In this document: in pieces, positions 11,337-24,649 of the stretch
Layout of the letters: every line of letters starts with the position of its first letter
Position numbering within the stretch: position 1 is the stretch's first letter
Assembly: GCA_029931535.1 (NCBI GenBank)
Contig: JAQPZY010001234.1
Coordinates: 1 to 64,000, forward strand
DNA length: 64,000 bases
Source: Margaritifera margaritifera
Lineage: Eukaryota > Mollusca > Bivalvia > Unionida > Margaritiferidae
Direction of reading: 5' to 3'
The notes under the pieces: generated by a model
What the model saw: only the letters and a program-made list of their open reading frames with translations
Database searches by the model: none
Told to the model about the DNA's origin: nothing
Made by a program: the position numbers and the translations under genes

Positions 11337-13260
11337 TAACTAAAAAGGTATATGAATGGCACGATAGATATAGAAACAAGGAATTATATTATTTACCTAG
11401 CGCCACGCTCCTGCTGTAAAGATATTAATATGTTAACTCCAATAATAAGGTGTTCAAATAATAAGGTGTTCCAATGATAAGGTGTTCTCGTGTCGGGGAT
11501 AACTTATGGCATTAATTCTTATTTTAATCCATTCTGATACGTTGCCGAAAATGTGTTATCACCATTAAAATAACAAGGTCGTTGTCTAAAATTGATCGGT
11601 CCTAACTGTATAACAAAAGTTGGTATTTTAATAATTGTACAAAAATTTCATATTTTCAGCACATTTTAATGATGTTAAGCAATGACTGTTTATCCGCGAA
11701 TGAATAAATACGATTTAATCATCCAAATACATTGTTCTCTAGGTTTCATTGCAAACATATTAATCTGCGGTATGGTGAGTTCATGTTGATCACGAAGACA
11801 AAGTCAAGTTGTTTGGCATCATCATTGAATCAGTCAACCATTACCAAAGGGATGCAGACAGCCAGAATACTGTAAAAGCACATATGCCAATGTACACCAA
11901 GACATGAAAATTGAGTATTAACAATCAACAAAATATCTCTGTATAAATTGGTAATTAAAAATGAACGGTTTGCTCGTGGTTGAAGAAAATCAAAACTTTT
12001 GTTTTCTTGTTCCGGGTTAAGGAGCCGAGTATATTAATTTCGGAAGATATTTTATCCATTTTCATGGAAATGTAACCAAAATCACCATACGAAAACTACC
12101 TGATCGGCCGAAGTGACAAACTGACATATAGGTATGATACATAAACAAAGCTATATTCATGTTTTTTTCTGAGTCGGCGGAAAGAACGAGTTTGATATGG
12201 CGTAGAGATACATCAAGGCCGTCAGGCCGAGACATATTCATGAGCAATATCCCCGGATTAGAAATAGAACACGAATGCCGTTTTGTAATTATTACATACC
12301 CCATCATTTACGCTCTATAAACATTTTAAGCTTTACAGTACAAATGAAATTCAAAGGAATTGGGATTTATAAAATGTTCAATGCAATGCGTCAATAAATA
12401 TAGACGGAAAACACATAACTAGTTACATTCTGCTTGCGTGTAACGGAATTATGAATTGAACATCTGAACTAAACGCCTGATCAACATGGTTATTTAATAA
12501 TATAATTATTTTCTCACTTTCCTTATCAGTATGGATAGAGCTGTTCCAGGCGGCACGCCAATGCGGAAAATCCTTATTCTGCCTCACACGTGATCTTTAA
12601 TCTGATTCGGGGACAATTTTGTTTTACGTATTTTGATGACGGTCAAAGGAAGTGTTTTTATATTTAAAATCATGGGTGTTAACAAACTAAATTAATTAAT
12701 GAAAAGAATGGCAAAAAATGCTGACTTACCTGAAGGCAAGTACATTACAAACGCAAGTGTTCGTAAAACTTCAAGTGTATGTTACCGATCACATAAATGT
12801 CCAGTTTCTGAACAATTACAGGTCGATCAATGACAAACCGAAATATGCAATTAGCTTAATTATTGCCAATGTATCCAACAAAGAGAATCTAGCAGCACTA
12901 CCACATGTCTCCCACCACCACCACCAGGATATGTACTTGACACAATCTACAGCCTTGGTTGCGAAATCTGGGTCACGGCTCCTGGCCCCTATAATGCATT
13001 CCCAAAACATACAAACCATTGAAAACTCCATAGATTCTATTATAATTGGTTCAACCTTTCACGGTGATAAAAAATGAACATCAGTATATAACGCAATCGA
13101 ATCTAAAAAACGTTAAAAATGTGATTAATCCCGACTCATAATGATAGGCAAATTTAAGTGACGTTTCATTATCATTGTTATTTGTTTGAAATCCATCTTA
13201 CACACTGTACATTCCCATCAGCAATTACAAGCATGTTCCTTGAAAGGAATTTCGTAATTG
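11337..13260. other. Unassigned, with one short 17-bp triplet repeat
   Basis: Contains three copies of a 15-17 bp unit with ATAAGGTGTTC at about 11439-11487. The 119-codon open frame at 12718-13077 has no recognisable domain, and its HHHHQ stretch reflects a CCA-type run. I do not call it a gene. Confidence 0.45.
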
Positions 13261-13261
13261 T

Positions 13262-14805
13262 AAACAAACCATTGATGATGCTAACGAATCTTTTGCATCG
13301 ATATTATTGGACATGGCTCTGAGTTACATACTTCATACACATATTAATGTGCGTTCAAGTGATCAGCCTTGGTTCGACAACATGGTACGAAAACTCAGTA
13401 AAAAAAAAGTGATAAAGCTAAGAAAGTTGCATTAAGGACGAACAATCTATAAATAGCACATTTATAAGAAACTTAGAAGTGAATAATATTAAAAAGAAAC
13501 CAAAGGAGAAATTTTGTACAAACTATTGAAACTTTAAATTTTACTTTTTAAATTCGAAAAATACCTGAAGACTGGTTTTATGATTATTTATCATTAAGAA
13601 GGCAAAGGGTTATGTTAAATGCAGATGCATCGTGCATGAAATACATTAAAACACGCCTCCCACAAGGATCCGTACTTGGTATACTACTTTTTCTTATTTA
13701 TATTAATGGTATTGCAGACGGTTTGTCTTGCATAACAAGACTATTTGTTGACGACAGTTTTCTGTCTTACGTTTCAACAGATATTAATATTATTTAACAT
13801 CAAATGAACAAAGACCTGCAAAGACTACATAGATGGACCAAATAATGGCTTGTCCCTTTAAATCCATCAAAAACAGAAGCCGTATTATTCAAAATGCCTT
13901 GGAGTTAGTCTGACCAGTGATGGAAGTTGGCAAAATCACATTGAAGAACTTATTCGGAAATCATCAAAGATGATTGGAATAATGTGAGCGCTCAAGTTCA
14001 AAACGTTCAGAGATTCATTGAGCAAAATATGTTGAGAGTTTATCAGACCAGTTTAGACTATGCGTATGTAGTATGGGATAGGTGTCGTAAAACGGATTCT
14101 AACCGACTTGAAAATATGCAAAAGGAAGCAGCAAGAATTGTAACAGAACTTATCAGAAGTGTAAGGTCTGAATTGCTATATGGAGAATGTGACTGGCTAC
14201 CTTTAAAAAAACGTGGAAAAGTCCACAAACTTGTTACATTTTATAAAATGGTTAATCATAAGACATCAGACTTTTTAAACGACATTATTCCACCAACGGT
14301 TGCTCAACGTGGGAGCCAAAGATATTCTTTAAGACCCAATACCAATTTTGAAGTACCATTTTGTCGTTTACAGTTAACAAATTAGTCTTTTTACACTCGA
14401 CAACCAAATTATGGAACAATCTATATCACAATATAAGAAACTCCAATTCTATAGCTGTCTTCCAAAAACAATTAAAAAAAAACAACCAAGTGCTATCCTA
14501 CTACTCCATAGGTGAAATAAAAATATCCATCGTGCATTCTACACTGAGGAATAACTGTTCAGTGCTTAAGGCGGATCTATATTTGAACCACATTGTTGCC
14601 AATCCATTTTGTAGTTGCTCTGAATCAAAAAAAGCAGCCTACCACTATTACTTTGAATGTAAACTATATAATAACCTGCTCAAACTTCCAGTTCATAATG
14701 ACCTGGACATGCTTTTGTTTTGGCGACGATACTCTTAATGACACAATTAATACTGAAGGTTTTAAGCAGGTTCAGGTTTATCTCAGACATACTAACCGCT
14801 TTTGA
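13262..14805 (+). pseudogene. Internally deleted LINE (APE-type non-LTR retrotransposon)
   Basis: Domains appear in the correct order but in shifting frames. About 13262-13440 matches the linker after the endonuclease (SSDQPWFDNMVRKLSKKK). At about 13590 the sequence jumps to the middle of reverse transcriptase (LSLRRQ, then LPQGSVLGILLFLIYING). The catalytic motif reads FVDDS where FADD is usual. A thumb-type segment (WLVPLNPSKTEAVLF, then LGVSLTSDGSWQNHIEELI) follows around 13840-13970, then a connection domain at 13984-14385. A cysteine-rich C-terminus (NPFCSCSESKKAAYHYYFEC) lies at about 14600-14660, and the last residues are TNRF before a stop at 14805. The RT fingers are deleted between about 13535 and 13575, and there are several frameshifts and stops. 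Similar C-termini are common in mollusc LINEs; I leave the clade open. Confidence 0.85.
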
Positions 14806-15032
14806 GTTTATAGATCTAACAATAGAGTTCAAGAAAGTTAGATCCAAATGTGTTTTTTTAAAAATATCCTTGTCTTGGTTTTTAAGTCTTGAGTACTGTT
14901 ATTATTATTTTCCGCAAGAGATTTCCTTGGTTTTCTCTCCCCCGAGCATCACTTAACTAAGCAATATACATATATGTGTGAGTAAGTATGAATGTATATG
15001 TAGGTGTGTATGTGCATATGTGTATACGCATG
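14806..15032. other. LINE 3' flank or UTR
   Basis: Follows the LINE stop codon and leads into a microsatellite. Probably the LINE 3' untranslated region, but I cannot place its end. Confidence 0.35.
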
Positions 15033-15066
<34 letters not shown>

Positions 15067-15265
15067 TGTATGTATGTATGTATGTATGTATGTATGTATG
15101 TATGTATGTATGTATGTATGTATGTATGTATGTATGTATGTATGTATGTATGTATGTGTATGTATATGCATGCATATACATGAGTATGTATCTCTCTCTC
15201 TCTATATATATATATCTATCTATATATATGTGTGTGTGTCTGTGTGTGTGTGTTGGTGTGTGTAT
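15033..15265. repeat. (ATGT)n microsatellite with TA, CT and GT runs
   Basis: A near-perfect ATGT tetranucleotide array spans about 15033-15157, followed by CT, TA and GT runs to about 15265. It produces long open frames on both strands (CMYV or YIHT repeats) that are not genes. Confidence 0.95.
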
Positions 15266-16090
15266 GTGTATATATCTATATGCATACATGTTTACATGTT
15301 ATACGAAGCTATTATACTACAATTCAAATATGATTTAATTTATTCGTCCAGGAATGCCAGTGAAAAGTTCAATAATATAAGAACTGTTCATAGATTTGTA
15401 TAATATGTATTTATGAATTTGTGTGTAACCCAATCTCCTATGGTGCCTCATCTTTAGTCCTTTAGAATCTCTCAGTTCCAAGAATGATTGATTTGGATCA
15501 TTTTAGTTATTTTCTCATTCAAGTGTTATTTCAAGTTTCTTTTTAGGTTTCACCTGATGCATGCAATATTATCTTCTCTGCGTTTGTTACGGGAAAGGCT
15601 ATTCTAAGTTGGAAGAAAGTGTGCCTAACCATTTTTCTTTTCTAATATATGCAATAAAATATATTTTCTTTTTTTAAATACCCGCCTCCCCCCCCCCCCC
15701 CCCATAACAGCAATTACAATGAACTGTATGTCATAACTGAATTGAAATTACCTCAGTATTTCTTTTCTGTTTTGCGATCTCACATAATTAAAAATGGATT
15801 TATTTCTTGCTGTTCGTCTTTTGGTATCATTGCATAATGTGGTCAATACACAAATGCAAACGCTGTGAACTGTGAATACAGCCTAAATCGTTAAAGTGAT
15901 GTGTATCAATTCAAACGTCATTTCAAATTTACCCTGAATTAACTTCTTTCTTCAGGGCAAGGAATTATTAAGTTACTACTACTACTACTACTACTACAAC
16001 TACTAACTTATGTTACATGTTATATCATCCTTTACGCGAACTTCTATTGAGAATATTGTCATAACTGGTAATAATACTGTTTCAGAGGCT
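15266..16090. other. Unassigned, with homopolymer and triplet runs
   Basis: Contains a poly(C) tract near 15687-15703 and an (ACT)n run near 15974-16006. No gene or element is recognised. Confidence 0.45.
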
Positions 16091-19000
16091 TTGTGTTCAG
16101 AATGACTACATCCATTTTATTATTATCATTTAGTTCCCACTCAGAATGAATGACTACATCCATTGTATTATTATCATTAGTTCCCATTCAGAATGACTAC
16201 ATCCATTTTATTATTATCATTTAGTCCCCATTCAGAATGACTACATCCATTGTATTATTATCATTAGTCCCCATTCAGAATGACTAAATCCATTTTATTA
16301 TTATCATTTAGTTCCCACTCAGAATGAATGACTACATCCATTTTATTATTATCATTAGTCCCCATTCAGAATGACTACATCCATTTTATTATTATCATTT
16401 AGTTCCCATTCAGAATGACTAAATCCATTTTATTATTATCATTAGTCCCCTTTCAGAATGACTACATCCATTTTATTATCATCATTAGTTCCCATTCAGA
16501 ATGACTACATCCATTTTATTATTATCATTTAGTTCCCATTCAGAATGACTACATCCATTTTATTATTATCATTTAGTTCCCACTCAGAATGACTACATAC
16601 ATTTTATTATTATCATTAGTCCCCTTTCAGAATGACTAAATCCATTTTATTATTATCATTTAGTTCCCACTCAGAATGAATGACTACATCCATTTTATTA
16701 TTATCATTAGTCCCCTTTCAGAATGACTACATCTATTTTATTATTATCATTTAGTTCCCATTCAGAATGACTACATCCATTTTATTATTATCATTAGTCC
16801 CCTTTCAGAATGACTACATTCATTTTATTATTATCATTTAGTCCCCTTTCAGAATGACTACATCCATTTTATTATTATCATTTAGTTCCCATTCAGAATG
16901 ACTACATCCATTTTATTATTATCATTTAGTCCCCTTTCAGAATGACTACATCCATTTTATTATTATCATTAGTCCCCATTCAGAATGACTACATCCATTT
17001 TATTATTATCATTTAGTCCCCATTCAGAATGACTACATCAATTTTATTATTATCATTAGTCCCCATTCAGAATGACTACATCCATTTTATTATTATCATT
17101 TAGTTCCCATTCAGAATGACTACATCCATTTTATTATTATCATTTAGTCCCCTTTCAGAATGACTACATCCATTTTATTATTATCATTAGTCCCCATTCA
17201 GAATGACTACATCCATTTTATTATTATCATTTAGTTCCCATTCAGAATGACTACATCCATTTTATTATTATCATTAGTCCCCTTTCAGAATGACTACATC
17301 CATTTTATTATTATCATTAGTCCCCATTCAGAATGACTACATCTATTTTATTATTATCATTAGTCCCCATTCAGAATGACTACATCCATTTTATTATTAT
17401 CATTTAGTCCCCATTCAGAATGACTACATCCATTTTATTATTATCATTAGTCCCCATTCAGAATGACTACATCCATTTTATTATTATCATTTAGTTCCCA
17501 TTCAGAATGACTACATCCATTTTATTATTATCATTAGTCCCCATTCAGAATGACTACATCCATTTTATTATTATCATTTAGTTCCCACTCAGAATGACTA
17601 CATCCATTTTATTATTATCATTAGTCCCCTTTCAGAATGACTACATCCATTTTATTATTATCATTAGTCCCCTTTCAGAATGACTACATCCATTTTATTA
17701 TTATCATTAGTCCCCTTTCAGAATGACTACATCCATTTTATTATTATCATTAGTCCCCATTCAGAATGACTACATCCATTTTATTATTATCATTAGTCCC
17801 CATTCAGAATGACTACATCCATTTTATTATTATCATTAGTCCCCTTTCAGAATGACTACATCCATTTTGTTATTATCATTAGTCCCCTTTCAGAATGACT
17901 ACATCCATTTTATTATTATCATTAGTTCCCGTTCAGAATAACTACATCCATTTTATTATTATCATTAGTCCCCTTTCAGAATGACTACATCAATTTTATT
18001 ATTATCATTAGTCCCCTTTTCAGAATGACTACATCCATTTTTTTATTATCATTAGTCCCGTTTCAGAATGACTACATTCATTTTATTATTATCATTAGTC
18101 CCCATTCAGAATGACTACATCCATTTTATTATTATCATTAGTCCACTTTCAGAATGACTACATTCATTTTGTTATTATCATTAGTTCCCATTCAGAATGA
18201 CTACATCCATTTTATTATTATCATTTAGTCCCCATTCAGAATGACTACATCCATTTTATTATTATCATTAGTCCCCTTTCAGAATGACTACATCCATTTT
18301 ATTATTATCATTAGTCCTCTTTCAGAATGACTACATCCATTTTATTATTATCATTTAGTTCCCATTCAGATTGACTACATCCATTTTATTATTATCATTA
18401 GTCCCCTTTCAGAATGACTACATACATTTTATTATTATCATTTAGTCCCCATTCAGAATGACTACATCCATTTTATTATTATCATTAGTCCCCATTCAGA
18501 ATGACTACATACATTTTATTATTATCATTTAGTCCCCATTCAGAATGACTACATCCATTTTATTATTATCATTAGTCCCCATTCAGAATGACTACATCCA
18601 TTTTATTATTATCATTTAGTCCCCATTCAGAATGACTACATCCATTTTATTATTATCATTAGTCCCCATTCAGAATGACTACATACATTTTATTATTATC
18701 ATTGAGTTCCCTTTCAGAATGACTACATACATTTTATTATTATCATTTAGTTCCCATTCAGAATGACTACATCCATTTTATTATTATCATTAGTCCCCTT
18801 TCAGAATGACTACATCCATTTTATTATTATCATTAGTCCCCTTTCAGAATGACTACATCCATTTTATTATTATCATTAGTCCCCATTCAGAATGACTAAA
18901 TCCATTTTATTATTATCATTAGTCCCCATTCAGAATGACTACATCCATTTTATTATTATCATTAGTCCCCATTCAGAATGACTACATCCATTTTATTATT

Positions 19001-20270
19001 ATCATTAGTCCCCTTTCAGAATGACTACATCCATTTTATTATTATCATTAGTTCCCGTTCAGAATAACTACATCCATTTTATTATTATCATTAGTCCCCT
19101 TTCAGAATGACTACATCCATTTTATTATTATCATTAGTCCCCATTCAGAATGACTACATCCATTTTATTATTATCATTAGTCCCCATTCAGAATGACTAC
19201 ATCCATTTTATTATTATCATTAGTCCCCATTCAGAATGACTACATCCATTTTATTATTATCATTAGTCCCCTTTCAGAATGACTACATCCATTTTATTAT
19301 TATCATTAGTTCCCGTTCAGAATAACTACATCCATTTTATTATTATCATTAGTCCCCTTTCAGAATGACTACATCCATTTTATTATTATCATTAGTCCCC
19401 TTTTCAGAATGACTACATCCATTTTTTTATTATCATTAGTCCCGTTTCAGAATGACTACATTCATTTTATTATTATCATTAGTCCCCATTCAGAATGACT
19501 ACATCCATTTTATTATTATCATTAGTCCACTTTCAGAATGACTACATTCATTTTATTATTATCATTAGTTCCCATTCATAATGACTACATCCATTTTATT
19601 ATTATCATTTAGTCCCCATTCAGAATGACTACATCCATTTTATTATTATCATTAGTCCCCTTTCAGAATGACTACATCCATTTTATTATTATCATTAGTC
19701 CTCTTTCAGAATGACTACATCCATTTTATTATTATCATTTAGTTCCCATTCAGAATGACTACATCCATTTTATTATTATCATTAGTCCCCTTTCAGAATG
19801 ACTACATACATTTTATTATTATCATTTAGTCCCCATTCAGAATGACTACATCCATTTTATTATTATCATTAGTCCCCATTCAGAATGACTACATACATTT
19901 TATTATTATCATTTAGTCCCCATTCAGAATGACTACATCCATTTTATTATTATCATTAGTCCCCATTCAGAATGACTACATCCATTTTATTATTATCATT
20001 TAGTCCCCATTCAGTATGACTACATCCATTTTATTATTATCATTAGTCCCCATTCAGAATGACTACATACATTTTATTATTATCATTTAGTTCCCTTTCA
20101 GAATGACTACATACATTTTATTATTATCATTTAGTTCCCATTCAGAATGACTACATCCATTTTATTATTATCATTAGTCCCCATTCAGAATGACTACATC
20201 CATTTTATTATTATCATTTAGTCCCCATTCAGAATGACTACATCCATTTTATTATTATCATTTAGTTCCC
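16091..20270. repeat. 43-bp satellite, about 96 copies
   Basis: The unit is 43-44 bases: TTAGTCCCCATTCAGAATGA, then CTACATCCATTTTATTATTA, then TCA. Variants are CCCCTTT, TTCCCAT and an added T in CATTTAG. Higher-order structure is visible: distinctive variants GTTCCCGTTCAGAATAACTA (17925/19309), CCCGTTTCAG (18057/19441) and GTTCCCTTTCAG (18706/20090) all recur exactly 1384 bases apart, meaning a ~32-unit block was duplicated. A smaller 258-base (six-unit) step links 19051 and 19309. The array has no long open frames. Confidence 0.96.
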
Positions 20271-21355
20271 AAGTTATATCTGACTACTATTTCCTTAGGA
20301 AATACGTATCTATATATTAGCGTTGTCCTAGATTTCCAAAAAAAAGCATAAAATGTATGTTTAAAAAGACGCATTTCTTGCGTAAAAGGAGCTGTAATGT
20401 GTAGGCAGCAGTCTGTTATAGCCCTATAAATAAGACTTCGAACTTTTTCATACTGATGGGGGTGAAACGTCTTATTATTTGCCTCCATTTTCGAGTAGGA
20501 TACAGCACGATTTTCATAAAGGTGTAGACGTTAAAAAGAACAGATTTACCAATAGGAAAAGGTTACGAAGGAACTGCGACTATGCAAAAATGTGACATTT
20601 ACTAGAGCCGATTTTCATCACATTTCTCTGCGTTATCGTCTCAATTGTTGCTGTCATTGATGTCATGTGACAAGTGGTTCATTATAAAGAATAAAATCAA
20701 AAGAAATGGTTGAACGATACTAAATATGGAGGAGCTCTTCTAACTATGAAAGCTGAGAACTGATTCTCTTACCTGCTTTCAACATTCATGTTAGACGAAG
20801 AACTATAATGAAGTACAATAAGAACCATATTACAGGGAACGAAAACAATGATTTAGTTTCGCTTCGTTAAAATGTATTGGATTAAATAATAGTAACACAG
20901 CTATCATTGGGCATACCTTGCATTGTTCATAGACGATCAAGAGGACTATTGGTCGATTCAAATTGAAAATTTGGGATTATCAATGCTGATGGTCTATGAG
21001 GTAAGTTAGTTTTGGAGACTTTATTGATCTTTTTAAAGTCCCTGTTTTCTTTTTTTCAATTGATACATTTCCGCATCTGATGCAAAATTCAATGTCCAAA
21101 CGTTTGTCTTGGATTTCAGGAACTCCCAACGCGAAAATGGAGGCAGATACTAAGATTTCACACCTTCGTCAGCATAAACAAGTTTAGGCTTTCCCATTAC
21201 CTTTCGGTTTAGTAATTGGTCGATATAACACGTGAAACTGTCCTTGTTGGTTCCTTAAGCCACAAAAGCGATGGTATTTCCAAGCACACATATATAACAC
21301 TGACGTTTTCGATCACTTGTAAAATTGGTAGAACTCTTATCCTTTAAAAAGGAAG
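20271..21355. other. Unassigned sequence
   Basis: No gene is supported. The 76-codon minus-strand frame at 20258-20488 starts inside the satellite and shows no domain. Confidence 0.4.
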
Positions 21356-21662
21356 TAGCGACACTCATTGTGAATATCTAAAAGTCGGATGGTTAGAAAC
21401 GATAAATTTTCCCAAATAATTGTATTTTCTCGTCTTTTCTGAAATGATACTTAGGACAGTTTTCACTGTGGTTTTAGTCCTCAGTAATTCCTTTTTAGAA
21501 ACAAACTTTAATCTGCATTATAATGCACTCATATTTGGGAAAATTTATTGTATCTAACCATCTGGCTTTTAGTTATTCCCCTAATTAGCGTCCTTGAAAT
21601 GTATCGTATCTAACCATCTGGCTTTTAGATATTCCCCTAATTAGCGTCCTTGAGGCGTATAT
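21356..21662. mobile_element. Inverted-repeat (foldback) element with 56-bp end duplication
   Basis: The left arm near 21369-21412 (GGATGGTTAGAAACGATAAA, then TTTTCCCAAATA) is matched by the reverse complement near 21533-21585 (TATTTGGGAAAATTTATTGT, then ATCTAACCATCTGGCTTTTAG). The right arm is followed by a direct copy of itself: TATCTAACCATCTGGCTTTT occurs at 21551 and 21607, period 56. This suits a MITE or foldback element with a duplicated end. No target duplication was identified. Confidence 0.6.
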
Positions 21663-23515
21663 GTTGCGTGCCAAAATATATGTATTCAATCCTACACTCT
21701 TGACACTTATTTTCGACAAAACATTTTCTTCAATTTGACGTGGGCTCTAAAATAGTCGAACTAAAATATGTAAAGGATGAAAACAAAAATCGTCTTTAAC
21801 GCTATGGTATTTGTCTGCTATTAATTGTTGCGTTAGTCTGCTCTTCTTATCACATAATTGTTTTTATTGGTAGTTTATTTGTCTATAAGCAACCAAACAA
21901 ACCTAGGACAGAAGAATCAATATTTGCCTTTCTTAACAAACTATACAATATAACACATTCAATCCTGTTACTTTGCCAGATAGATCCTTTATTCAAACTG
22001 GAAGTTATTATCCAGATAAAGGCCCGTTCAAATACTGGAAAAAATATAATGACTCGGTTGACTTCAGATTCAACTTTCGCTTCTCAGTTGAATAAGAAAT
22101 TATATAAAGTTTTGTTTTGACATTTTGTTGTCATTCTATCCTCCTTGATTTACTTCCCTAATATCTTACGTCCAAATAAGCTTCTGTTCCTCTTGTAATG
22201 TGAGAGTACCATAAGAAGAATCACTCTAAATAAATCAATAATTATTTTAAAAATTTATCTTTTTATCCAACAATACGCCTTTGATGCCGATGACAATGAT
22301 ACTGTCATTTACGCATTCAATTCATTATAAATAAAGATATAACTTACATTTTAAGAATAGATTGCATCTAACTGAAAGTCAGACCTAATGAACTGAATAC
22401 AATTTCAGATAATCAAGTCAGTAAGGGAGTAGTTGATCCCGCGCGACAAATTTATAGATATCATGTCAAGGGCTAAGTGTTTTGAACGCCGAAATGCAGC
22501 TTAAATTCTTTAAACAGTTTAATTTCAAAACATTTTTGAACTGCCAATTTAATAAGGCAGGTGAGCACACGCTGATAGTAACACAAACAGAACTGGCTTG
22601 AAAATTTTGAAGACCTATGATACGTACGTCATGGTTAAGCAGATAACAACATACAGTACGATACATTTACTAGAAAATTTAGACCAGTGCTATTTTAGGA
22701 CTGAATTGACATGGTGTACTTCTTGCTTTTTACAAAATGCGTTCGATATTCCATGCATGTATATGTCTATATTGTTAATAATTTTGACATATTTTTACTT
22801 TTATAGAACGTCAGAATGTCTGATTATGACATGTGTACCGATCTGCCTGTCACGCTAGTGTTACCAAAATATATTTTGTCACTATGGTTACACCTTTTAT
22901 AGTAGATAATTATGTCTGTAATCGCATACTATCCTAAAGCCCGCGTATTCCATGACTATTGATTCTTACGTAATGGGTCCTTCCTTAAAGTTGTCTAAGA
23001 TCCAAAATGTGTGTTTTCATGCTAGACACACTTTTTAACAGATTCAGATAACTTAACGTGTCTCTTATTATAGTTTGCCTCTAATATCGTCACTGAGAAA
23101 AATACTTTTTGTCATTAACAGTAAGACATTTTGATTCATGATGCAACGCTGTGTCCTGAACTGATTGCTAATATTTGTTTTATATCGATTAAATATAATG
23201 ACCAAAACACGGATTTTAAAAAGTTCTGCCTATTTTAATATTAATCTTTTTTAATGAGATAGCAATTGAATTGTTTGTCTTTGTTGCTTATGTACTCTAT
23301 TATGTACAATAAATATTCCGCTTTGTCACATAACGCTCAACTATATTAGAGACATGATTTCGTATCATAAATATCGTTGTCAGTACTGTGTGGTAACACT
23401 TAACAACGTCACATTGAGTAATGCCATGTGCTTAACGTTGTGTGATAAATATAATCTTAAACTCGTGCTCATTTCGTATAACAGTTATGAAATACGTTGA
23501 ATGATACAATATACT
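21663..23515. other. Unassigned AT-rich sequence
   Basis: I find no recognisable coding region. The frames at 22466-22666 (minus) and 22598-22858 (plus) are short and lack domains. Confidence 0.4.
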
Positions 23516-23661
23516 ATTTGCTGGAGGTACTATACATTTTATATCCAATATTTTGAATAATACAAATATGATACGTACTGGAAGTACCATACATGTTATA
23601 TCAAATGAAGCCCCATTTAATAACACAATATGCCATTTGCTGGAAGTGCTATACATTTTAC
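23516..23661. repeat. ~60-bp degenerate tandem repeat, about 3 copies
   Basis: Copies near 23517, 23573 and 23636 share GCTGGAAGTACTATACATTT, then TATATCAAATGA. The neighbouring SINE is inserted in or just after the last copy. Confidence 0.6.
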
Positions 23662-23670
23662 ATCAAATGA

Positions 23671-23868
23671 TTGTTTTGGATGCGTTTGGTGCTTTACGGC
23701 ACAGCAACACAAGTAGATTATTTAGTGCCGAGGCAATTGGAGTAAAATGCCTTGCCCAAGGACACACCACGGCATCTGACCCAGGCTGGTCCGATGGTAG
23801 GATTCGAATTGAACCCTTTCGGTCTTGAGTTTGGCACGCTAACTGCCGAGCCACCGCAGTTCCCTTAT
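23671..23868 (-). mobile_element. tRNA-derived SINE with 9-bp target duplication
   Basis: On the minus strand the head contains an A-box-like TGGCTCGGCAGTTAGCGTGC and a B-box-like GGTTCAATTCGAATCC, the internal promoter of RNA polymerase III. The body contains CCTTGGGCAAGGCATTTTAC and CCAATTGCCTC, a central segment seen in many invertebrate SINEs. Flanks are identical: ATCAAATGA at 23662-23670 and 23869-23877, giving a 198-base insertion. Mobilisation would have depended on a LINE. Caution: the neighbouring tandem repeat also contains this 9-mer. Confidence 0.8.
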
Positions 23869-24082
23869 ATCAAATGAACACTCGTGTGAGATTCTCTATA
23901 TACAAATAGTTTTGTCTACACATTACACAGCTTCCCAGTGAGAGGTAACAATTCTACTAATTTGACGCCTATCGGTGGCAATTGAAGCTTTTGGGCAAAA
24001 TGAACGTATTATTTTTGTTCTTTGAGTTAGGTGTGAAGGACGGAAACTTCTATGGGTAAATTAATACCCCTGAACACGAACA

Positions 24083-24145
24083 TTATCAAAAATGGGGTAT
24101 ATACTTCATGCAATTATCAAAAATGGGGTGTATACTTCTAATTCA
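24083..24145. repeat. ~31-bp direct duplication
   Basis: AATTATCAAAAATGGGGTRT, then ATACTTC, occurs twice in a row. Confidence 0.7.
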
Positions 24146-24392
24146 GACAAAGGGCAACACATGCTTTGGTAAGGTTATTCATTACAGGGCTTGTAGGTAA
24201 TTGATAAAACATTACAAATGTCCACACTCGATTTCACCGATTTAAATAGGATGGGTACAATGCATGATAGTTAATTATGTACAAACTGAAACAATTTATA
24301 CTTGAGGAGGATTTTAATACGATCTTTCTTATATATAAGTTGATTTACTTTTTCCCAAGACATGAAGCTTGACAACATGATAAATTAACATT
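24146..24392. other. Unassigned spacer
   Basis: No gene, RNA gene or mobile element recognised before the 28-bp array. Confidence 0.4.
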
Positions 24393-24642
24393 ATACGATC
24401 TATGTGATAAACGATGCAAATAACGATTAATGAGATAAACGATACAAATCACGATTAATGGGATGAACGATACAAATCACGATTAATGCGATGATTGATA
24501 CAAATCACGATTAATGATATGAACGATAAAAATCACGATTAATGCGATGATTGATACAAATCACGATCAGTGAGATAAACGATACAAGGCACGATCAATG
24601 AGATGAACGATACAAGGCACGATCACTGTGATAAACGAAGCA
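24393..24642. repeat. 28-bp tandem repeat, about 9 copies
   Basis: The unit is close to ACGATTAATGAGATAAACGA followed by TACAAATC. Variants include GATTGATACAAATC and CGATCAGTGAG. It directly abuts the 46-bp array. Confidence 0.9.
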
Positions 24643-24649
24643 AATCCCA

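Noticed and set aside
12718..13077. 119-codon plus-strand gene
   Set aside because: No domain, no ATG context of note, low-complexity HHHHQ stretch, and it does not match the adjacent LINE.
14953..15403. 110-141 codon frames rich in CMYV or YIHT
   Set aside because: Produced entirely by the ATGT and GT microsatellites.
16091..20270. CRISPR array
   Set aside because: Units are contiguous copies of one 43-bp sequence with no unique spacers, in eukaryotic context, and no cas genes are present. The same applies to the 46-bp and 76-bp arrays.
23553..23854. Two ~60-90 codon frames as small genes
   Set aside because: They lie across a tRNA-derived SINE whose ends are fixed by target duplications.
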